A stretch of DNA of 64,000 nucleotides from a virus: positions 62,001 through 126,000 of the IMG/VR virus record IMGVR_UViG_3300034110_001237. One strand, given 5' to 3'. Position numbers and translations under genes: made by a program. How positions within the stretch are numbered: position 1 is the stretch's first letter; each line of letters starts with the position of its first letter. This document shows, in pieces, positions 27,181 through 36,352 of the stretch. The notes below the pieces were generated by a model, which was given only the letters and a program-made list of their open reading frames with translations, had not been told where the DNA came from and did no database searches.

Positions 27181-27732
27181 ATGAATATTATTCCCCCAGA
27201 ACACAAAGAAAAAACCGTTAATTCTATTCTTTTTTCATGTACTTTAAACATAGCTCTCATCATTGGTGGAGTTTACTTAGCTTACCTATCGTTAGTATTT
27301 ACTTATCAACACTGGTCGATGATTTCTGGTTCTGTTGAATCGTTTTTCTTGATGTTTAAACCTGCTAAAGATTTTTTGGTTAGTCATCTTGGAAAACTCT
27401 TTATCGTCTGGTCGGTGATGACAGCTTGGTTTTTTTGCTTAACTTCTAAACTGGACAAAGAATATCTTGATTTCAACTCCGTAGCAATGAATATTACTGA
27501 TATTTTCATGTTCTTGGTTCCTTTTTTGGGCTTTATTGTTTTTGGAACGGTGCCCTTTAAACTCGACAGTTCATTGATTTTAATTAGTGTTATATCAAGT
27601 GTTATTTCTTTTGTTTGTTGTCTATTTTGGATTTGTATTGTCGGAATGCATCTTGATAATACTTTTTCAAAAAAAGAATATGGTACAGTAATGGAAGCTA
27701 GACCAGAACAGTTGAAATTAGACTTACTTTAA
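27181..27732 (+). CDS. Four-helix membrane protein, paralog A
   Basis: 183 aa. Membrane segments at about residues 16-42, 73-95, 105-128 and 135-160. Shared with the next gene: a KTVNSILFSCTLN-like start, SHLGKLFIVWSV before helix 2, and a PEQLKLDLL tail. CGGAG before the ATG. Confidence 0.82.
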   Translation: MNIIPPEHKEKTVNSILFSCTLNIALIIGGVYLAYLSLVFTYQHWSMISGSVESFFLMFKPAKDFLVSHLGKLFIVWSVMTAWFFCLTSKLDKEYLDFNSVAMNITDIFMFLVPFLGFIVFGTVPFKLDSSLILISVISSVISFVCCLFWICIVGMHLDNTFSKKEYGTVMEARPEQLKLDLL

Positions 27733-27756
27733 ACATACATTCATCAAAAGTAAGAA

Positions 27757-27783
27757 AAGACGCATTGATAGCGTCTTTTTTTG
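27757..27783 (+). terminator. Intrinsic terminator
   Basis: AAGACGC/GCGTCTT then T run; the same stem recurs at 28402 after the paralog. Confidence 0.88.
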
Positions 27784-27849
27784 TTTTTGTTAATTGACTT
27801 ATTGATAATAAATAATATTATATACTCAATTTATTGGAGTTATTATATT

Positions 27850-28383
27850 ATGGAAAAAGTTAAAAAAAGTTTAGGTTCCATTATGCTTTCTTGTACATGC
27901 AATGTAGTGCTTGCTTGTATAGGATTTTATTTGCTATATCTGTTATTCGGCTATCTCAATGATAACTGGGAAACGATTAGCACCAGTATCATGTCTTTTA
28001 TGACTACATTTATACCTCTTAAAAATTTCTTATTTGCACATCTTGGAAAAATATTTATTGCGTGGTCTATATTAGCTCTTTGGGTTTTATGTGTAGGTAT
28101 GAAAATGGAAGAAAATGAAATCGAAGAATCAAGTATACTTAATTTTATACTTTTCTTAATGCTTCCTGTTGGATCAATTATTTTCTTTATGATTCCTTTT
28201 CAACTCGGTTGGAAATGGTTCCCAGTCAATGTTTTGTCTATTTCAGCCAGCTTCGTTCTGCTTGTTTTCTTTATTGCTGTAATTTGTATTTTCTTTGATT
28301 TAGATACTGTTGATAACAAAGAAAATTCAGAAGGTACAGACATTGATGCTCCTGAGCAATTAGAGTTGTTTGATAAAAAATAA
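27850..28383 (+). CDS. Four-helix membrane protein, paralog B
   Basis: 177 aa, paralog of the gene at 27181 (KSLGSIMLSCTCN, AHLGKIFIAWSI, PEQLELFDKK). The start taken is the ATG at 27850 after TTGGAG; the longer upstream frame would include the promoter. Role unknown. Confidence 0.82.
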   Translation: MEKVKKSLGSIMLSCTCNVVLACIGFYLLYLLFGYLNDNWETISTSIMSFMTTFIPLKNFLFAHLGKIFIAWSILALWVLCVGMKMEENEIEESSILNFILFLMLPVGSIIFFMIPFQLGWKWFPVNVLSISASFVLLVFFIAVICIFFDLDTVDNKENSEGTDIDAPEQLELFDKK

Positions 28384-28401
28384 AATAATAGGCCGACAAA
28401 G

Positions 28402-28428
28402 AGACGCTTTCATAGCGTCTTTTTTTTG
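28402..28428 (+). terminator. Intrinsic terminator
   Basis: AGACGC/GCGTCT with eight T. Its stem matches the terminator at 27757, so gene and terminator were duplicated together. Confidence 0.88.
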
Positions 28429-28486
28429 CTTTATTGTTTTCATTATGGTATTATAACCAAATCAAAAAAAAATGAGGTTATCATCA

Positions 28487-29104
28487 GTGATTAATGTAAT
28501 TACCAACAAAAAAATGATTGAAAATATTAAATCTGGCTTAAATTCTGAGTTGGTTGATCATCCTGCTATTCGTATTGATCATTGGGTATATAATGCCGAT
28601 ATCTTCCGAGAACTGTCATATGACGAGAATGGATTTAAACGCCCTGCTGATATTATTAACTACCTTTACTGTTCTTCTTACAACGATTTCTTGAAGGCTT
28701 ATAAAGTCACCAAAAGCAGCTTTGTTTTTGAAACTTTCAGACGTTATAAACATTATGCACTTGAATACACTTCACCGACTGAAACCTATTATTTCACAGT
28801 TAGCTATAACTCTGAACGTGGTATGGATATTAATTTCTATCCTCATATGATTTCATCTGGCTTTGATTCATCCGCCCGTGATGATTTTAATAGTGAAATG
28901 TATTTGGCTTATTCAAAGATTATGTATGACTTCTTGACGGAATTCTATGCGGATATTTTAAACCATCTTTTTGATACTTACGATTTGAAATCCATTATTG
29001 ACTATTTCAGCAAATCATACCGCCATTCAGTAGGTGCTGTTGAAATTTTAACAGATTATGAACAGTCTAGGGACATTACCTTGATTATGCCAAAACTACA
29101 ATGA
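28487..29104 (+). CDS. Hypothetical protein
   Basis: 205 aa soluble protein, aromatic-rich. The GTG at 28487 has GAGG at fair spacing; an in-frame ATG at 28472 has no ribosome site and overlaps GAGG itself, so GTG is preferred but not certain. It ends ITLIMPKLQ, similar in place but not in detail to the M-x-x-I tail. Confidence 0.7.
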   Translation: MINVITNKKMIENIKSGLNSELVDHPAIRIDHWVYNADIFRELSYDENGFKRPADIINYLYCSSYNDFLKAYKVTKSSFVFETFRRYKHYALEYTSPTETYYFTVSYNSERGMDINFYPHMISSGFDSSARDDFNSEMYLAYSKIMYDFLTEFYADILNHLFDTYDLKSIIDYFSKSYRHSVGAVEILTDYEQSRDITLIMPKLQ

Positions 29105-29131
29105 TTGTGTAGACAAAGCGTTGGATTAATT

Positions 29132-29692
29132 ATGATTAAAAATATAGACTTGTCTTTGGATTTAAAGGAATTTTTAATATATGTTGAGTCATTGAATATT
29201 GGTATGGAGCCTATTCATTACTATTATTTAATTGACGTTGATTACAAAAAAAGACTATGTTCAGTCACTGAAAATGGTGAAACAAAATTTTTGATAGGTA
29301 TTGATAAAATACAGTATCTACGAGAAATTTTAAAACCACTAATGAATGATAAAAACGTCAATCAACTTATTTATATACTTTCAATAGCTCAATTTTACAG
29401 CTATTTATTTTATGATGATTATTTCAATGGTTTAGTTGATTTCTCTTATGTGGATAAATATGCATCTGATTATTTACAGTTTTCAGTCGGTGTTTTAAAT
29501 TTTAATATTTTTGACAATAATATACAAGTTTATAATTGTGGTGACGATTATATATTTGAGTCATTTACTATTGAAGATACATATAATTTTTTCTTAAATT
29601 ATATTCAACAAAAAATAATTGACAATTTACACGCTGATAGGGAACAGATAAGTAACAAAAATATTTTGCTTCTTGAAATGCTGAAAATTTAA
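29132..29692 (+). CDS. M-x-x-I signature family protein
   Basis: 186 aa, rich in Tyr and Asp, ends ILLLEMLKI. It follows the previous gene after 27 bases; TTGGAT precedes the ATG. Soluble; function unknown. Confidence 0.8.
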   Translation: MIKNIDLSLDLKEFLIYVESLNIGMEPIHYYYLIDVDYKKRLCSVTENGETKFLIGIDKIQYLREILKPLMNDKNVNQLIYILSIAQFYSYLFYDDYFNGLVDFSYVDKYASDYLQFSVGVLNFNIFDNNIQVYNCGDDYIFESFTIEDTYNFFLNYIQQKIIDNLHADREQISNKNILLLEMLKI

Positions 29693-29776
29693 ATCCCTAG
29701 CGTTCCTTCCATTTCTTCATTGCCTTGTTTTTACTCTTATGCTATAATAAGGCATCATTTTTTAGAGCATTCACTT

Positions 29777-30154
29777 ATGCAACCAAAGCCAGAATGGACA
29801 ACCTCACAAATCAATGCGAACATAGCCCTTCGCAACCGTCTTTATGTTTCCGGTTTTCTATTATCCGGTGTCCTGAAAGATATTCGTGCTGGTCATGCTA
29901 ATGGTGTTGTGAACCTTCATTACGAAGATGACATTCCAGTGGGTGTTATTGTTCATGTGACCGATGGCACACTAACTGATGATTTGTCTTGTTATTACGA
30001 CTTGATGGTTTTTGTCCGTAAGGCACATCGGAAGAAGGGTATTGGTAAAAAATTAGTGAATGAATTGAACGTGTCTACTCGTTTAAAAGTGGGCCGTGGA
30101 TCTCGATATAGTCAAAATTTTTGGAGTTCATTGGGGTTTAACACTTATGGCTAA
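29777..30154 (+). CDS. GNAT-family N-acetyltransferase (small)
   Basis: 125 aa. Motif A FVRKAHRKKGIGKKLV (residues 79-94, R85-K-K-G-I-G90). The ATG at 29777 was chosen because an extended -10 (TGCTATAAT about 29739-29747) excludes the longer reading. Short for a GNAT, so perhaps only the core. It overlaps the next gene by 8 bases. Confidence 0.8.
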   Translation: MQPKPEWTTSQINANIALRNRLYVSGFLLSGVLKDIRAGHANGVVNLHYEDDIPVGVIVHVTDGTLTDDLSCYYDLMVFVRKAHRKKGIGKKLVNELNVSTRLKVGRGSRYSQNFWSSLGFNTYG

Positions 30155-30689
30155 TCATCATACGAAAAAGAAAATTGTAACGCTGGTTGTTGACAGCTTT
30201 CATACTGTTTTTAAAAACAATCACCTAAATGGACTGGGTTTTCATGAAGATTTTGAGCCGATGAAAGAGGTTTGTGCATTTTTCAATGGCACCCCTGTTG
30301 GAGCATACGGTTGCTTTAAATTTGAGTTGGATGGACACACCGTTTTTGTTTATAACACATATGGTGATGAAGACAACGAAAGACATGACGCCGAAGACAT
30401 GGTGAACATTGCCAGTATGGGTTTTTGTTTTTACTTTGATAAATACTTTTATTGTTTTGATATGGACTCTGGTGGTTACATTATACTTTTCAACAAAACA
30501 GTAAAGCCTGCTAAAATCGATCCTGATTTTTTTAGTGGTAAGCGACCTTTCTATCATTATAATGATCAAGGATTCTTGTCGATGCAAGGTTTTTATGAAA
30601 GCCTTAAATTTCCAGAACATCTAGAAGCTCATAAATGGACAAGTGGTCCAAGAACTCGATTTGAGCTTGAAGAATATACCTTATTATGA
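30147..30689 (+). CDS. Hypothetical protein
   Basis: 180 aa aromatic-rich soluble protein; the start lies inside the end of the acetyltransferase gene, with TTGGGG upstream, so the two are translationally coupled. No motif recognised. Confidence 0.78.
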   Translation: MANHHTKKKIVTLVVDSFHTVFKNNHLNGLGFHEDFEPMKEVCAFFNGTPVGAYGCFKFELDGHTVFVYNTYGDEDNERHDAEDMVNIASMGFCFYFDKYFYCFDMDSGGYIILFNKTVKPAKIDPDFFSGKRPFYHYNDQGFLSMQGFYESLKFPEHLEAHKWTSGPRTRFELEEYTLL

Positions 30690-30742
30690 TACTATTGTTT
30701 AAAATGTGAAACACCCACTCATGCATACAAATAGGTGAATTT

Positions 30743-31048
30743 ATGACTACTCATTATCTTTCCATCTACAATCGTGAAACCACTACGTTGAACTATTCCG
30801 GGTTCAAAGACCCTACTGCAAGCTTGCTTAAAGTACAAGGCGAACTTTCCCCTGCGGTCATTGCAGCAGCTAAATTTATTGTAACTGATGGTGTTCTTGT
30901 TAAAATTAACGAAGGTGGCCGTTACCCTAAATGTGGTGTTGGTGAAACACTGACTGATGAACAGATTCATCACCTGCAATCCAACTATGAAAAAACCACC
31001 ACTCAATATTTGAACACATCCGATAAGATTGAGGCTATCTTGGCATGA
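30743..31048 (+). CDS. Hypothetical protein
   Basis: 101 aa, AGGTGA before the ATG. Its stop overlaps the next start by 4 bases (ATGA). Soluble; not recognised. Confidence 0.8.
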   Translation: MTTHYLSIYNRETTTLNYSGFKDPTASLLKVQGELSPAVIAAAKFIVTDGVLVKINEGGRYPKCGVGETLTDEQIHHLQSNYEKTTTQYLNTSDKIEAILA

Positions 31049-31476
31049 ATACAAAACTCATGAAAGAAGAAGTTCAACTCTATAAGCCGAAGTATCGAAA
31101 TAGAACTCATGCTCGCATGGACTTTTCTGATTGGCAAAAAGAACTCAATCGTAAAATCCGTCAACAAATGCCACCAGAACTTTGCTTTCGTGTGGCTGTT
31201 CGTGAACACTTCTTGGATCGCCTAATTGACCGAGAAGCTGATCCTCGACACATCAAGAAGTTGATTGAAGATACGATTCAGAAGAAAATGTGCGAAATTC
31301 TCTTTTTTGGTGCATTAAATAAAGATTTTCCACGCATGGTTTTTACGGATACCATTCACCATGTTATGTCAACTTGGTCAAATCATGACCGTTGCATTGT
31401 ATTACGTTCTTATTTCTTGAACAGTGATCGTCTGGTGGGTCAGAATCCTGAGTTTACATTAAATCCCCATCAATAA
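31045..31476 (+). CDS. Small basic protein, possibly DUF4258/RelE-like
   Basis: 143 aa. The middle HFLDRLIDREADPRHIKKLI (about residues 54-73) has the H-x3-R-x3-R-x2-D-x3-I spacing typical of small toxin-fold DUF4258 proteins, and the end is a strand CIVLRSYFLN. The assignment is weak. Coupled to the preceding gene, which could be a partner. Confidence 0.75.
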   Translation: MNTKLMKEEVQLYKPKYRNRTHARMDFSDWQKELNRKIRQQMPPELCFRVAVREHFLDRLIDREADPRHIKKLIEDTIQKKMCEILFFGALNKDFPRMVFTDTIHHVMSTWSNHDRCIVLRSYFLNSDRLVGQNPEFTLNPHQ

Positions 31477-31542
31477 ATATTTTCGTTGCATAATTGTTTT
31501 TTTGCTGTTATAATCTCGAAATCATATTATTGGAGATCAACC

Positions 31543-31935
31543 ATGTTTAAAGAAATGTCTCAACAAACTCAAGAACTTATTGTGGAATCACTGAACAGTG
31601 TTGTTACTAAACTTACTTGTTTTAATGGTGAAATTGCTATTCTCATGCAAGACGCGGCTGAACCCTATCAGAGTATCAATGATGCGGTGACTGACAAACT
31701 TGAAAACGTTGCTGAACTGTTTACCGAAGACGGTCATGTGATTGATGAAGTAGATGCTTATGCAAAAATGGTTGTTCTTAAAGCCCTTAATGATCGTATT
31801 AAGGAACTTGAAACTTCGCTGACCTATTTTATTCAATTTGGCGAGGCATTGCCTATTGAAGATGTGGTTTTTGCTTATGAATCCAAAATCAAAGCCCTGT
31901 ATGGTGCTCAAATGGAATTCTTGACCGCTGTTTAA
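31543..31935 (+). CDS. Hypothetical helical protein
   Basis: 130 aa, mostly helical and acidic. Extended -10 TGTTATAAT at 31506-31514, TTGGAG before the ATG. Function unknown. Confidence 0.8.
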   Translation: MFKEMSQQTQELIVESLNSVVTKLTCFNGEIAILMQDAAEPYQSINDAVTDKLENVAELFTEDGHVIDEVDAYAKMVVLKALNDRIKELETSLTYFIQFGEALPIEDVVFAYESKIKALYGAQMEFLTAV

Positions 31936-31956
31936 GCTGTATTAGTGATTTAATAA

Positions 31957-31980
31957 AGCCATCCTTGTGATGGTTTTTTT
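31957..31980 (+). terminator. Intrinsic terminator
   Basis: GCCATC/GATGGT stem and seven T. Confidence 0.85.
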
Positions 31981-32041
31981 ATTGAAATTTTTTGTTGTTT
32001 GTATTATAATATACATCTCAATTCTAACATGAGTAAATAAA

Positions 32042-32482
32042 ATGTCTAATTTTAATGTAGGTGATGTTGTCGTTGACTTAACCAATATGGACAAATGGCG
32101 AGATCCGAAAGAATTTAAGTCGGAATTCTTTCTCTATGAATTCAATAAAAAAGTTTTGATGACGGACGAAACAAGCTTCATTATCAAATCAAATCATGAA
32201 CGTTATAATAATCCTGTTTTCTTGCCTGATCATGAGCTATTTTCTCAATCTACCGGATTGAATGAAGATAAGTCCCGAGTTCTTTTCAACTTGACTCCAC
32301 ACATGGCTGGTCTTGGTGCAGTCCTTCGAAAACAAAAGACACCAGAAGAATACGCTCGCTTAAAATCACCTCTTGCAATGGATGATGATGAAGACTTTAA
32401 TCATTTTGTTAGGTCTTTAAAAGATGCCTTCTTGACTTATTTTGATAACATCCATGAAGAAATCAAGCCACAAATTGCTTGA
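32042..32482 (+). CDS. Hypothetical protein
   Basis: 146 aa soluble protein; TATAAT at about 32005-32010 upstream, no strong ribosome site (GAGTAAATAA). Function unknown. Confidence 0.75.
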   Translation: MSNFNVGDVVVDLTNMDKWRDPKEFKSEFFLYEFNKKVLMTDETSFIIKSNHERYNNPVFLPDHELFSQSTGLNEDKSRVLFNLTPHMAGLGAVLRKQKTPEEYARLKSPLAMDDDEDFNHFVRSLKDAFLTYFDNIHEEIKPQIA

Positions 32483-32542
32483 TGTTTTTGGTGTTTTTTG
32501 ATAAAATAGTTTCATAAATTAATCACATATTAGGTGGCAGTC

Positions 32543-32803
32543 ATGTCTGAACGTGTAATCACTATTAAAAAAGTAGGTACTGTCAATAATGTTATGTATC
32601 GAGATGTTCTTGTTGGATCATTTGAAGATGGAGATACAGAAACTCTTGCCATGATTATTGATCGAGCTATTGACGTTTCTATCGAACGAAGGGCACCCAG
32701 TTTAAAAGACGCTTTTGAGCGAACTATTGATCTGGCGTATGATATGGGGCGAAAAGGTCAAAATATCAATACGGCTAAACAACTTATTTTGTTGGCTTGC
32801 TAA
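32543..32803 (+). CDS. Small protein, paralog of the next gene
   Basis: 86 aa. YRDVLVGSFEDGDTETLAMIIDRAID matches in pattern YKGKFIGLAEDGDSAKMQRLVNEAME of the following gene, at the same residue positions (about 19-44). TAGGTGG before the ATG. Confidence 0.78.
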   Translation: MSERVITIKKVGTVNNVMYRDVLVGSFEDGDTETLAMIIDRAIDVSIERRAPSLKDAFERTIDLAYDMGRKGQNINTAKQLILLAC

Positions 32804-32840
32804 ACAAAACTTCAGCTTTCTACTATTTTCGAGGCTTGTG

Positions 32841-33104
32841 ATGAACGATATCACCATTACACATTTGCCTATGCAACAAGTCAGCAGTGTCGCCTACAAA
32901 GGAAAATTCATTGGTCTGGCCGAGGATGGTGATTCCGCCAAAATGCAGCGGTTGGTTAATGAAGCGATGGAGCTTCATGATAAAGCTGAAAAAGAAAACT
33001 GGATTAAAGCAATGGTCAAAGTCTCTCGACTTGTATATAATCTTGACAATGATGAGGTTTCGGAATCTCGTATGATCGAAATTATTAAGGAGCAGTTCAA
33101 ATGA
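32841..33104 (+). CDS. Small protein, paralog of the previous gene
   Basis: 87 aa; same length and fold pattern as its upstream neighbour. GAGG precedes the ATG. The stop overlaps the next start by 4 bases, so it is coupled to the acetyltransferase gene. Confidence 0.78.
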   Translation: MNDITITHLPMQQVSSVAYKGKFIGLAEDGDSAKMQRLVNEAMELHDKAEKENWIKAMVKVSRLVYNLDNDEVSESRMIEIIKEQFK

Positions 33105-33574
33105 AATATCTTTCTTTGTCCAAAGACATTGGAGCGGTAGCGGTTGCTCTTGGTGTTTCAAGTTATAAAATCAAAGATACCATTTTTGATGTATTCCAAT
33201 CTATGGAGATTAAATACTCAAATTTTTCTGATTGGTATGACAAGATTTTTGTCGAAGTATTGATGGATAATGTGCGTCGGGATATTGTTTTGGCTGTTGA
33301 TGGCACTACCATTGCGGCTATCTTGATTTTGAAAGATATGGATGGTGAGAAGAAAGTATGCAATATTGTGGTACTTCCAGCTTACCGTAAACAAGGTATT
33401 GCCAACGAATTGTTTGAAATTGCATTTGAATATCTTGGCACTCGTAAACCTATGCTTTCAATGTCACAAGACTTGGTACCTAGCTTTTCTGGCATTATTC
33501 GTAAATTTAAATTTAAGCTTACTAATATTGATCAAGCTTACAATACAGATAAAGCAGAATTTTATTATAATTGA
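33101..33574 (+). CDS. GNAT-family N-acetyltransferase
   Basis: 157 aa. Motif A VVLPAYRKQGIANELFEIAF (residues 90-109, R96-K-Q-G-I-A101) after the CNIV strand. Substrate unknown. Third GNAT of the window, coupled to the small gene upstream. Confidence 0.83.
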   Translation: MKYLSLSKDIGAVAVALGVSSYKIKDTIFDVFQSMEIKYSNFSDWYDKIFVEVLMDNVRRDIVLAVDGTTIAAILILKDMDGEKKVCNIVVLPAYRKQGIANELFEIAFEYLGTRKPMLSMSQDLVPSFSGIIRKFKFKLTNIDQAYNTDKAEFYYN

Positions 33575-33622
33575 AAAAAAGTATTGACTTATAGACTTAA
33601 TTCTCTTATAATTGTCAGCATT

Positions 33623-33706
33623 GCGGAAGTGATGAAATGGTAGACGTTCTGGTCTTAGAAGCCAGTGCCGAGAGGCGTGTGGGTTCGAGTCCCACCTTCC
33701 GCACCA
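33623..33706 (+). tRNA. tRNA-Leu (anticodon TAG)
   Basis: Complete tRNA: acceptor GCGGAAG/CTTCCGC, anticodon arm CTGGT-CTTAGAA-GCCAG with anticodon TAG at 33656-33658, long variable arm GCCGAGAGGC, T-arm GTGGG-TTCGAGT-CCCAC and encoded CCA. It reads CUN codons. It has its own TATAAT-type promoter about 33606 and is followed by a terminator. Confidence 0.97.
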
Positions 33707-33715
33707 TTTTAATAC

Positions 33716-33742
33716 AGGCTCACATTTGTGGGTCTTTTTTTT
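33716..33742 (+). terminator. Intrinsic terminator
   Basis: AGGCTCACA/TGTGGGTCT stem and eight T after tRNA-Leu. Confidence 0.85.
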
Positions 33743-33779
33743 AACTTTTTGTCAGTGTGATCGATGATGGGAGTGTTAT

Positions 33780-33989
33780 GTGAAAGAAAATCTTGATGTC
33801 TCCAAATCAAAAAGAAATTTATTCATTGTTGTGGGTCTTGTTTCTTTTTTGGCTCTCTTTCTTGGCATGGAGTTATCCCGATTTTTTCATAACTATTTTG
33901 ATCGTCAGTCTTCTATTCACAACACAACCTCTGATAAAACCCAAGGCATGGTTAAATCATTCTTTGCTCAACAAGGAAGCAGACAATGA
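33780..33989 (+). CDS. Single-pass membrane protein, GTG start
   Basis: 69 aa. One membrane segment at about residues 13-33. The GTG has GGGAG upstream; the overlapping ATG is followed at once by a stop and cannot be used. The stop overlaps the topoisomerase-like gene by 4 bases, so the two are coupled. Confidence 0.75.
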   Translation: MKENLDVSKSKRNLFIVVGLVSFLALFLGMELSRFFHNYFDRQSSIHNTTSDKTQGMVKSFFAQQGSRQ

Positions 33990-34474
33990 CTCTTCCTGTC
34001 TATACTGACTTTATCGTTAAATACACACAAGAACAACCCCTTGAACGTAGTTGGATGCCTCGTTTACACAATAACAGTCATTATTATTGTGATAAAGAAT
34101 CTCGATTTGTCGATGTCTCTGAAATGTTGGAAAGTTTGTATTCAGAAAAATTAATTAGCTATCCACGAACAGATGCAAATGTTATCTCTGTTGATTTGTT
34201 TGATGAACGCTTTGATATTCTGGATGCCATTACTGAATCCAATTACCATAACAAGGACATTGTTAATCTCTTGATACAAATGGACATCAATTACATGAAA
34301 CCTAACTGTTGGGTAGAGCAATTGAAATTCTCTCATAATGCGATCCACCCAGAAGCCACTGTTAAAGATATGCGTTGTTATTTTTTACCAAGGACTCGGC
34401 CTTACGATGTGGTTAGGGAAGTTATCTATACCGATATTTGTAAATCCTACATTAAACTGTTCATTCCAGATTGA
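33986..34474 (+). CDS. Stand-alone type IA topoisomerase-like catalytic fragment
   Basis: 162 aa. LESLYSEKLISYPRTDA (residues 48-64) matches the type IA active-site segment, with Tyr59 as the nucleophile and Arg61 next to it. FSHNAIHPEATV (116-127) matches the H-x-A-I-x-P-T motif that follows in these enzymes, and DVVREVIYTDICKSYIKLF resembles the helix after it. The TOPRIM domain, zinc fingers and most of the gate are absent: intact enzymes have 600 or more residues. It could be a decoy, a toroid-less partner that needs a host subunit, or an evolutionary remnant under selection. No frameshift is seen; the frame is open and has normal signals. Confidence 0.75.
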   Translation: MTLPVYTDFIVKYTQEQPLERSWMPRLHNNSHYYCDKESRFVDVSEMLESLYSEKLISYPRTDANVISVDLFDERFDILDAITESNYHNKDIVNLLIQMDINYMKPNCWVEQLKFSHNAIHPEATVKDMRCYFLPRTRPYDVVREVIYTDICKSYIKLFIPD

Positions 34475-34523
34475 GGCTTTTCTTTGTTTGTGGTATAATT
34501 GTCGAAATCTTAGAGGAATTACC

Positions 34524-35102
34524 ATGACCAGTCTTGATCTTATTTTGAAAAATATGATTCTGTCTGCACCGCATATTTACCCAACGACTTGGCAATGTTA
34601 TACATCTATTTTCCTTGATATGAACTCAGGTTTCACTTTTTCTAATTCAGAAGTTGGCTGTCCTTTTGAAGTCAATGAACTTCCTGTTATCAATGAACAA
34701 CATCTTGATGCCTACAAAGCTTTAGCTGTCAATCCAAAAGGACAGCTTGACTACGAAATGAAAGTATTTATGACCAATTTTATCAAAGAAAATATTGATA
34801 TGATTGTTAAGACGAAATGCGTCTATGTAGAATACCTTAAGCCTTCTCGTGACGATTTAGCTCTGTTGAATGATCGGTCGCCTCTTTGGTTGATTGATGA
34901 CACCTATCCTGCTGATGTAATTAACGCTGCTCTTTGTGTGTTGAAAGAAATGAAACATGTATTATGGAATTTTCATGGCATTCATCATTCACCTTCTCGA
35001 CCGATTGATAGTGCAGCTTGGAAAGAAATATGTTATCATACAGCTTATGTTAAAGTGTCTGACCGACTTGAATATCTTCAACCACAAAGGACTCTACCTT
35101 AA
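34524..35102 (+). CDS. Hypothetical protein
   Basis: 192 aa soluble protein. The ATG at 34524 follows an extended -10 (TGGTATAAT 34491-34499) and AGAGG. The stop shares a base with the next start (TAATG). Not recognised. Confidence 0.8.
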   Translation: MTSLDLILKNMILSAPHIYPTTWQCYTSIFLDMNSGFTFSNSEVGCPFEVNELPVINEQHLDAYKALAVNPKGQLDYEMKVFMTNFIKENIDMIVKTKCVYVEYLKPSRDDLALLNDRSPLWLIDDTYPADVINAALCVLKEMKHVLWNFHGIHHSPSRPIDSAAWKEICYHTAYVKVSDRLEYLQPQRTLP

Positions 35103-35686
35103 TGAAAGCGATTACAGTGATTGAAGCAATTATTGCCCAATATAACCTTTCTTTCTCTACTCGTTGGCGAGTATTGGAGCACCTTTTTCTGGTGAATGGT
35201 AATGGTTGCTATTGGTTGAAAGATGGCTCTCTTGATTCGGACATCTCTAATTACAAAGAAGGCGTCATGGGTGAAAACAAAATGATTCAGTCGTTGAATG
35301 AATCCTTGGAACTGGTCAAAGACTATAACATCCCAGCCTTTACTGATGCTTATCATCTGCAAATTAAGTTTGAACAAGGCTTTGATCAATTTAAAGAGAA
35401 AAACTTCAAAGCAATTGCAGCAAACCAATTCTTTTTCTTTGACAGTCAAATCCCAAGGTTTAAAGATCTGTCACGGGCCACCTTCAATCATCTGTTCTAT
35501 GAAGTGCCTGATAATGTCCAACCTGACTGGAAAGCATTGATTGTTGAAACTGCTTGTATTGTCCAGAAGGGTATTAAAGACACCTACTTTGTTTCAGGTG
35601 CTCTTACGTCTCCAGATTCATGGTCTAATCAAGAAGCTTTTAGTGTTTATATGGCGGCAGAAAACCAGCTAAAATCTTTAAAATGA
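35102..35686 (+). CDS. Hypothetical protein
   Basis: 194 aa soluble protein coupled to the previous gene. No signal or membrane segment; family unknown. Confidence 0.8.
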   Translation: MKAITVIEAIIAQYNLSFSTRWRVLEHLFLVNGNGCYWLKDGSLDSDISNYKEGVMGENKMIQSLNESLELVKDYNIPAFTDAYHLQIKFEQGFDQFKEKNFKAIAANQFFFFDSQIPRFKDLSRATFNHLFYEVPDNVQPDWKALIVETACIVQKGIKDTYFVSGALTSPDSWSNQEAFSVYMAAENQLKSLK

Positions 35687-35754
35687 CTTGACGAACTCTT
35701 GATTTTTCATCCTACTATGTTATAATGGCCTTCTTAATTAGGGAGGTCATTGTC

Positions 35755-36246
35755 ATGTCGAACAATCATGAAATCGAAAATCTTGAAGATAAAATTTTCA
35801 CGACCTTACGCCGTAATGGGAATTATGCCATTCCTAAAAATGCGGTGAATATTTACGCACCTATCCTTTCATTGCTTACCAAGATGAGCGAAAATGGTTT
35901 CGTTGTTCAGACAGAATCTCCTAATAAATTCATTTTTACAGCTACTGATAAATTGTCGCCTACCATTGTGGTTCGTGGTGTGACTGCAGACAAAGTTCGC
36001 ACTGGTTATCACCTTTGCCGTAAGAAGACCGATGATGTTGTGTCCAAAGTGAATGCTCGTAACCTTGAAGTCTATGCTAAAGATGTAGACTTTCTGGGTG
36101 TCGTTTGTTCGGTGGAAACAAAAGAAGTGGCTGCTAATCTATGGGAACGTCTCACCTTTAAGAAAAATGGTGTTAAAACAGTAATTAAGTTCAAATATAA
36201 GACACTGGTTGTAGCACCTGATACCGAATTGATGAAAGTTCGGTAG
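35755..36246 (+). CDS. Hypothetical basic protein
   Basis: 163 aa, basic C-terminal half (FKKNGVKTVIKFKYKTL). Extended -10 TGTTATAAT at 35718-35726 and GGGAGG before the ATG, which can pair with GGCCT just after the -10. The N-terminal 60 residues look like a winged-helix-type fold, but this is only an impression. Confidence 0.78.
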   Translation: MSNNHEIENLEDKIFTTLRRNGNYAIPKNAVNIYAPILSLLTKMSENGFVVQTESPNKFIFTATDKLSPTIVVRGVTADKVRTGYHLCRKKTDDVVSKVNARNLEVYAKDVDFLGVVCSVETKEVAANLWERLTFKKNGVKTVIKFKYKTLVVAPDTELMKVR

Positions 36247-36283
36247 ATATCCTACTCATCAACCAACCGTCTATAACATCACT

Positions 36284-36310
36284 AACAAGCACTTCGGTGC
36301 TTGTTTTTTT
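36284..36310 (+). terminator. Intrinsic terminator
   Basis: ACAAGCAC-TTCG-GTGCTTGT then eight T. Confidence 0.92.
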
Positions 36311-36352
36311 TGAAAGTAGCTTTATACTATTTTTAATTTGTGGAGGTTGCCA

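Noticed and set aside
33986-34474. A frameshifted full-length topoisomerase
   Set aside because: The flanking genes show no TOPRIM or other topoisomerase segments in any frame, and the gene has its own start and overlaps its neighbour in an ordered way.
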